Shown: piece after piece, positions 59,768 through 64,000 of the stretch | Layout of the letters: every line of letters begins with the position of its first letter | How positions within the stretch are numbered: position 1 is the stretch's first letter | Assembly: GCA_018780265.1 (NCBI GenBank) | Contig: JADMJV010000014.1 | Location: forward strand, 1 to 64,000 | Origin: a bacterium | GTDB taxonomy: Bacteria; Vulcanimicrobiota; Xenobia; Xenobiales; JADMJV01 | DNA: 64,000 nt | Direction: 5' to 3' | Translations under genes and position numbers: made by a program | Notes under the pieces: generated by a model | What the model saw: only the letters and a program-made list of their open reading frames with translations | Told to the model about the DNA's origin: nothing | Database searches by the model: none

Positions 59768-60688
59768 CTACCAGACTTCCTCGGGCGACTCCAGCAGCAC
59801 TTCACAGACGCGCGCCCCTAAATGGCGACCGCGCATACCGGGGAAGGCCTTAAACTTGGGAAGGCCGTTGACACGCACCTCTAGTGGCTCACGGATAGGG
59901 GTATCCAATTTAATGATGTCGCCCTTCTCCAGCCCCAACAAATCGGAAAACAGTACCTCACCTTTGCCCAAGTACAGGGAAACTTCTACCTGTTGCGTCT
60001 GCCACTTAAGCTTGGGCCCCGCCGTGGTCGAAACCGGTGCAACCGGCAACACAGCCAGTCTTCGCTTGATACTTTCCCAAGGCAACACCAGGTCTATGGT
60101 GCTCTCCATAAAGGGCGTGCGAATTTGAAAAGTGGACACTAAAACCGTGTCCGAAGGTGAACAAAGCATAGCCACGTAAGGATTGAATTGAGCGTAGCCC
60201 GGCCCAAAGCGAGGCTTGGGGGCCTGGTAGGGCTCCCAAGCTACTTGATAGGCATTCAGCAAACCTTCCAAAATCCGCGCCAGCAAATGGCTTTCCACTT
60301 CGGTCAGGTAAGCGCCGTTGCGATCCGGCGGCAACTGTCCCTTGCCACCCAGCATCCGCTCCAAAATGCTCAAGAGCAGGTCCAATTCGATGGTAAAGCA
60401 ACCCTGCACGGCCGGGTCGACGGCGAAATACAGCGACGGACGCGCGCCCTGAAAATCGTTGAGGTAGCTGCGATAAGTTCGGCAGTGAAAGTTGACGGGC
60501 TCAAAGAGGAAGTTGCAGCGTAGATATGGGCCCAGTTGCAGAGTAGCCGTTTGCGCGAAGCTTTCCCAAAGGCGCGACAGTCGTTGGCTTTCGGTGGGCC
60601 CCAGCGAGGCCGTCTGACCCAGTCGATAAGACACCGCCTGACTACGAGAAACACGTTGTCGAGGGACGGGCGGAATCAAAGAGGGCAC
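59768..60688 (-). CDS. FliM-like flagellar motor switch protein, orphan and without CheY-binding peptide
   Basis: 306 residues from GTG 60688. Central FliM domain with the conserved AVDPAVQGCFTIELDLLLSILERMLGG and the C-terminal SpoA domain (EVSLYLGKGEVLFSDLLGLEKGDIIKLDT). FliM in the C-ring binds CheY-P through an N-terminal D-Q-x-E-I-D-x-L-L peptide; here the N-terminus reads VPSLIPPVPRQRVSRSQAV and lacks it. No other flagellar gene is in the window. It may be a FliM-like protein of a non-motility apparatus or a motor controlled differently. Confidence 0.85.
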   Translation of the reverse strand: MPSLIPPVPRQRVSRSQAVSYRLGQTASLGPTESQRLSRLWESFAQTATLQLGPYLRCNFLFEPVNFHCRTYRSYLNDFQGARPSLYFAVDPAVQGCFTIELDLLLSILERMLGGKGQLPPDRNGAYLTEVESHLLARILEGLLNAYQVAWEPYQAPKPRFGPGYAQFNPYVAMLCSPSDTVLVSTFQIRTPFMESTIDLVLPWESIKRRLAVLPVAPVSTTAGPKLKWQTQQVEVSLYLGKGEVLFSDLLGLEKGDIIKLDTPIREPLEVRVNGLPKFKAFPGMRGRHLGARVCEVLLESPEEVW

Positions 60689-60694
60689 AGAGGC

Positions 60695-60700
60695 AGCATA
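60695..60700 (-). promoter_or_regulatory. -10 box TATGCT, leaderless start of FliM-like gene
   Basis: On the minus strand TATGCT is 6 bases before GTG 60688; a TTGTGA lies 19 bases farther upstream. No Shine-Dalgarno. Confidence 0.5.
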
Positions 60701-60756
60701 GCAGTCAATTGTTAAAATCTCACAACAATTTTCGTTTCATCTTGAGGACCCGCCCT

Positions 60757-61677
60757 TCAACGGCCATCAGGAGATGCCTTGAGGGAAGCCACCACGGTGG
60801 CGGTCAGAATGAAAGCCACGACGGCCAGCGAGGTCAGAGTCGGCACACCGACCAGTTGGGCCAACAGCATCTTGGCGCCCACAAAGCTGAGTACCATCGC
60901 CAGGCCCACATTCAAGTAGCGCAACCGCCCCATCCCTGCTGCCAGCGCGAAGTAGAGCGATCGCAGTCCCAACACGGCCATTACGTTAGAGGGGTAGACC
61001 AGAAATGGATGGGTCGTAATACCCAGGACGGCCGGAATGGAGTCGACGGCGAAAACCAGGTCCGTAAACTCCACCAGCACAAGCACGAGCAGCATCCGAG
61101 TGGCCAGCCAGCGACCTTGCTGGCGAACAAAAAATTTGCCTTCGCCCAAACTGTCACTGACCCGCAAATGGCGGCTCAGCCATTGAAAGGCCGCGCTCTT
61201 CTCTGGCTCAAAGACGGCTTCCTGGCCGATCAACTTCCAGGCCGTCCAGACCAGCACCGCGCCGAAGAGATAGCTGATCCACTCAAACTGCTGAAGCAGG
61301 GCCACCCCGGCAAAAATCATGGCTGCCCTCATCACCAGGGCCCCCAGGATACCCCAAAAGAGAATGCGGTGCTGATAGGCGGCCGGCACCCGAAAATGGC
61401 GAAAGAGAATGAGAAAGACGAAGAGGTTGTCCACCGAGAGGGACTTCTCGATCAGATAGCCGGTAACAAACTGCATTCCGGCTTCGGGGCCCATCGTATG
61501 CACGACAAAGCCATTGACACCCAGCGCCAGACTGACCCAGACAGCGCTCCAGGCGAGCGACTCTTTAATGCCTACTTCACGATTTTGGCGGTGAAAGACG
61601 CCCAGATCCAGAGCCAGTAAAACGAGCACCAGTCCATTGAAGAGGGCCCACCAGGTCAGGGGCACGGCGCTTATCAT
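60757..61677 (-). CDS. TerC/Alx family membrane protein
   Basis: 306 residues with about 7-9 membrane helices. The family motif SLSVDNLFVFLILFRHF and the later EFTDLVFAVDSIPAV are both present, each with the conserved Asp. TerC proteins are linked to tellurite resistance and Alx to manganese export. I looked for the yybP-ykoY Mn riboswitch upstream and did not find its core. ATG 61677 is preceded by GAGG. Confidence 0.9.
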   Translation of the reverse strand: MISAVPLTWWALFNGLVLVLLALDLGVFHRQNREVGIKESLAWSAVWVSLALGVNGFVVHTMGPEAGMQFVTGYLIEKSLSVDNLFVFLILFRHFRVPAAYQHRILFWGILGALVMRAAMIFAGVALLQQFEWISYLFGAVLVWTAWKLIGQEAVFEPEKSAAFQWLSRHLRVSDSLGEGKFFVRQQGRWLATRMLLVLVLVEFTDLVFAVDSIPAVLGITTHPFLVYPSNVMAVLGLRSLYFALAAGMGRLRYLNVGLAMVLSFVGAKMLLAQLVGVPTLTSLAVVAFILTATVVASLKASPDGR

Positions 61678-62002
61678 GAATCAAACCTCGATTTCATCAT
61701 CCCTGAAAGCTGCAACCATCCCCGGCGCGCTCAGTTCCTCATTTGACTTAAGGGCGTGGGTCGCCTACACTAAATGTCTGCCGGCGCGCCCGCATACTCT
61801 GCGGTCCGAACCGTCCCTACGGGCCCCGAAACGCCCACCCAAGGCCCTGTCGTTGGTGAACAAGCGAGCCGTGCGCCCGCTTCGAGATGTTTCCCCCAGC
61901 GTGCACCGATGGTACTGGCCATTTCTTCACGGGTCGCGCTGTTTCTCTGGCCGGTAGGGTCGGGCCAGGCTCAACAGGCCGGGACCCGGGAAAGAAGTTC
62001 CT
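61678..62002. other. 325-base stretch with no supported gene
   Basis: Upstream region of the TerC gene, divergent from the small DUF6132-like gene. Contains a short hydrophobic-looking plus-strand segment at about 61910-61970 but no convincing gene. Confidence 0.5.
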
Positions 62003-62152
62003 TTGATCGGTGCAATTCTAGGCGCGGTGGCAGGCTACGCAATTCATCTTTTTGCGATCCGAAATGGGGCGGGGGCAGACCTGCTCAGCAACCCCTGGGT
62101 AACCATGGGCTACGGAGCCCTGCTCGGCACTACCGCTCTGATGGGCTTTTAA
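62003..62152 (+). CDS. DUF6132-like miniprotein (49 residues)
   Basis: LIGAILGAVAGYAIHLFAIR, then a short linker and SNPWVTMGYGALLGTTALMG. This pattern (Gly-rich first helix, Asn-Pro turn, YGALLG second helix) is that of the DUF6132 family of very small two-helix membrane proteins. Start is TTG 62003; a GAAAGAAG stretch lies upstream as a weak Shine-Dalgarno. An in-frame TAG is found about 45 bases upstream, so no longer start is possible beyond that point. Function unknown. Confidence 0.6.
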   Translation: MIGAILGAVAGYAIHLFAIRNGAGADLLSNPWVTMGYGALLGTTALMGF

Positions 62153-63011
62153 GAGAGACAGGGCCGGACTCAAGAGGAACCGGAAACCAGCCATCCTCCC
62201 GTGCGAGGTTGCTTTCGGTGGCCGGCACCTCTCATTCGCAATGCGTGATAGGCAGTTTGACGGACTTGGGCTGAGGCGGCCGAAGTGGCGTAGAATAAGG
62301 CTTTGTTAAGGATCCCAGTTGGGCTGGTATGGGCGCGTTTTGGAGCGTCTTGGATGAGTTGGCACACCTTTGGCACACCAATTTTGGGGGGTGGATGGGC
62401 TCCGGTCATGCCGGTTTTGACCCCCGCCGCTTCCACGCTGGCAGGACCAATTTGCCATAGGTTAATTCTGCTACACCCGCCCCAGGTCCGCAAGCCCCTC
62501 CGAAACAGACGGACAAACTCTCTGTCTGTGTGAAATCTTCCTCGTCGCGTGCCTCTCGGGCTCTTGTTCGGGGTCACCCACCAACGTCTCAGCCTGGCTT
62601 GCCCCTCTCTCCCCCCGCGCGTGCAATTTTGCAGCAAGAAATTCCAATGGACATGGAACGACAACACGTGGGTGCCACTGGTAGAAATCCGGTAGAAATC
62701 GCGTGGCTATGCTGGCCAGCATGTTGTATATTGTTCGAGGCCATGCTGCCGGGCTGCCCTCCAGAACAGGTGGCTCTCCTGAAAGAATGCCAGACGATGC
62801 CGATCGGGACGGCCCGAGGGCCCTGGGGAGAGAGGGGCTTTACCGTCACCTCGTCTCGTTGGCCTGAAGCAGACACGGCGGGCTGGACCGTCGCGCTGGC
62901 CACCCCCACGCCTTTGGAATGGAGCCGCTGCCAGTCGATAGCTCTCCAATTTCAACACTCGTAATGGTTGGCAGTGGAAGCCGGCAAGCGCTGGCATATC
63001 CTCTCGGGAAC
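62153..63011. other. 859-base stretch without a supported gene; short repeats and a palindrome
   Basis: Open frames up to 165 residues exist on both strands but all lack family features. Notable sequence: TTGGCACACC written twice near 62350, GGTAGAAATCC written twice near 62682, and the 14-bp palindrome ATGCTGGCCAGCAT at 62709-62722. It could be a decayed gene or insertion region. A plus-strand open frame from ATG 62647 to 62964 is the best candidate gene but is not convincing. Confidence 0.4.
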
Positions 63012-63251
63012 TCAAAGGCACGCGACAGAATCCGTCAGACTCTCCACTCGCCTCTCGGCCAAAGTCAATCCTTCTTTGGATTTCAGGTGGCGGCGTGGAT
63101 TGCCGCACATCCAGCAACTACAAACCTTGATGTGATCCCCGTTTTGCCAGGCCTTATGCCAGTCCGGATAGACCTTCTGGGCCCGCCGCCGCATTCTGAA
63201 CTTGTTCTTGCGCCGCCGGGTGACGTTAAATTTATCGGATTCCTTGCCCAC
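63012..63251 (-). CDS. small basic protein with CSCWMCGNPRR motif
   Basis: 79 residues from GTG 63251, which has a strong AGAGGAGG Shine-Dalgarno. The first half is very basic (NVTRRRKNKFRMRRRAQKVYPDWHKAW), followed by CSCWMCGNPRRHLKSKEGLTLAERR. The C-x-C-x-x-C-G-N-P-R pattern is widespread in short proteins of many bacteria and probably binds a metal and nucleic acid. Function unknown. A longer frame reaches 63533 but the Shine-Dalgarno supports this start. Confidence 0.75.
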   Translation of the reverse strand: MGKESDKFNVTRRRKNKFRMRRRAQKVYPDWHKAWQNGDHIKVCSCWMCGNPRRHLKSKEGLTLAERRVESLTDSVACL

Positions 63252-63578
63252 ACTTGCCTCCTCTGAGGTGCGGCGTTTGGCCGCGTCCTCGGGTTGGCCG
63301 TCTGGAAAGGGGGGAACATAATGGTGGTAGGATAGCACAGACCCACCGGATAGCGTCAATCCTGGGAACCGGAGCCCGGAGTTTTTCGCAGCCTCTGGTC
63401 TAATTACGATGGCGCAAAACGTGGAGCAGATCGCCGTTCGCCTTACCTGCCGTAGCTGGTGCGCGTGCCCCGCCTGGTTGTGTTGGACGAAGTCGGACCG
63501 ACTCGGGCCTCGATTGATAGCGCCTGGAAACATTTACAATGGTGCTTAACTGCGCATAGGCCGCCTTCCAGCGACAAA
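63252..63578. other. 327-base stretch with no supported gene
   Basis: Upstream of the CSCWMC protein. Minus-strand frames continue here but show no family pattern. Confidence 0.45.
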
Positions 63579-64000
63579 TCAACCAGGATGGGCGGTGTCG
63601 GCACAACCGCGGATGGCAGTGATCTCGGGAAAGGGGACACGATCCGCGCCGTATGAGCTGGAAAAGCGCCCCGAAACCCAGCCCAATCCGATGTCGGTCG
63701 GCCAGAAAGGGATGGCGCGAGCAAAGCGGTCTTCAAAGCCGGGAGTACTACTGAGAACGACTTCAACGCAGCTTTGGGCGGCCATGGCGTCCCTGATCAA
63801 GTCGTACACGGTGGGCTCATTTCCAAGGTTCCAGGAGACCGGGACGGTTTCTTCCTCACGAAATCCCCAGCGCAAGCGCACGTAGCCGTGTTCCACCCCG
63901 TAGCGGTAGTATTGGTAAAGGGATTTTAGATCGGACTGGAGGCGGCGAAAGAATTTGGTCCACTGCGATTTGGCCCAGTAATCGGCGAGCTTCTGCGGGT
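63579..64000 (-). CDS. uncharacterised protein, 5'-truncated by window edge
   Basis: About 140 residues visible; the frame is open to base 64000 on the minus strand, so the N-terminus is outside the window. Readable parts: QKLADYWAKSQWTKFFRRLQ, LYQYYRYGVEHGYVRLRWGF and EPTVYDLIRDAMAAQ, an aromatic-rich pattern that looks like real coding sequence. No family recognised. Confidence 0.55.
   Translation of the reverse strand, partial: PQKLADYWAKSQWTKFFRRLQSDLKSLYQYYRYGVEHGYVRLRWGFREEETVPVSWNLGNEPTVYDLIRDAMAAQSCVEVVLSSTPGFEDRFARAIPFWPTDIGLGWVSGRFSSSYGADRVPFPEITAIRGCADTAHPG

Noticed and set aside
61678..61860. Manganese (yybP-ykoY) riboswitch before the TerC gene
   Set aside because: I checked the minus strand for the conserved core and did not see it.
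62170..62667. 165-codon minus-strand open frame with an integrase-like feel
   Set aside because: No catalytic Arg/His/Tyr pattern of tyrosine recombinases could be placed.
62647..62964. 105-codon plus-strand open frame
   Set aside because: Codon use and composition are mixed, with no family pattern; kept as part of the gene-poor stretch.
1..64000. tRNA or rRNA genes and CRISPR arrays
   Set aside because: No clover-leaf arms with TTCGAAT-type loops outside coding sequence, no rRNA blocks and no regularly spaced repeats were seen. The only tandem repeats are coding.

Overview
The window is a gene-dense stretch of a high-GC (roughly 60 percent by eye) bacterial chromosome. A secretin, many lipobox and Sec signal peptides, a FliM-type switch protein, a TerC protein and glutathione-dependent formaldehyde genes point to a Gram-negative, free-living bacterium. 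I cannot name the phylum: no rRNA, tRNA or ribosomal protein gene is present. Many genes start 6-7 bases after a TANNNT box with no Shine-Dalgarno, which suggests frequent leaderless mRNAs.

Layout. 1-5.9 kb: 3' part of a secretin gene, small secreted and membrane proteins, a C39-like peptidase, a VapBC pair, a thioredoxin-fold protein. 5.9-6.75 kb: a 386-bp MITE-like element with TTA duplications, next to a broken cupin gene. 6.8-11.6 kb: CPA2 antiporter with two USP domains, endonuclease I, and a seven-blade beta-propeller lipoprotein gene with a frameshift at a perfect inverted repeat. 11.8-19.7 kb: a CAR-like adenylating enzyme, a C26 amidotransferase and MFS pair, an operon of aryl-CoA ligase-like, ACMSD-type amidohydrolase and PrpF-type isomerase, and a repeat protein. 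19.8-28.1 kb: Rpn nuclease, then a five-gene SWIM / DUF5691 / MoxR / DUF5682 / VWA operon. 28.1-38.3 kb: Uma2, propeller lipoprotein, penicillin acylase, hybrid histidine kinase, NTase-HD enzyme, a pentein-fold (arginine-deiminase-like) protein and an FGE-like lipoprotein. 38.4-46.2 kb: coiled-coil GGDEF-EAL protein with a membrane partner, endonuclease III, SulP-carbonic anhydrase fusion, TIGR04348-like glycosyltransferase, zinc-ribbon proteins. 46.3-53.2 kb: minus-strand run of class III alcohol dehydrogenase, GloB, GcvT-like protein and two FAD oxidoreductases, with a roadblock/DUF2310 protein upstream. 53.2-64 kb: Nudix-like, NAT, DEDD exonuclease, a TrhO-RluA fusion, MOT1 transporter, orphan FliM, TerC, a DUF6132-like miniprotein, then a gene-poor end.

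How the genes may work together. Three same-strand groups look functional: the MoxR/VWA cassette (resembles E. coli yehL-yehM-yehP-yehQ and the MoxR-VWA conflict or chaperone-like systems), the ligase/amidohydrolase/PrpF operon (likely aromatic or dicarboxylate catabolism), and the formaldehyde/one-carbon operon. Most remaining genes are single housekeeping or signalling functions. The window holds several uncommon fusions and variants rather than one obvious new island; the most unusual items are the MoxR cassette, the pentein protein, the TrhO-RluA fusion, the frameshift at an inverted repeat, and the leaderless-start pattern.
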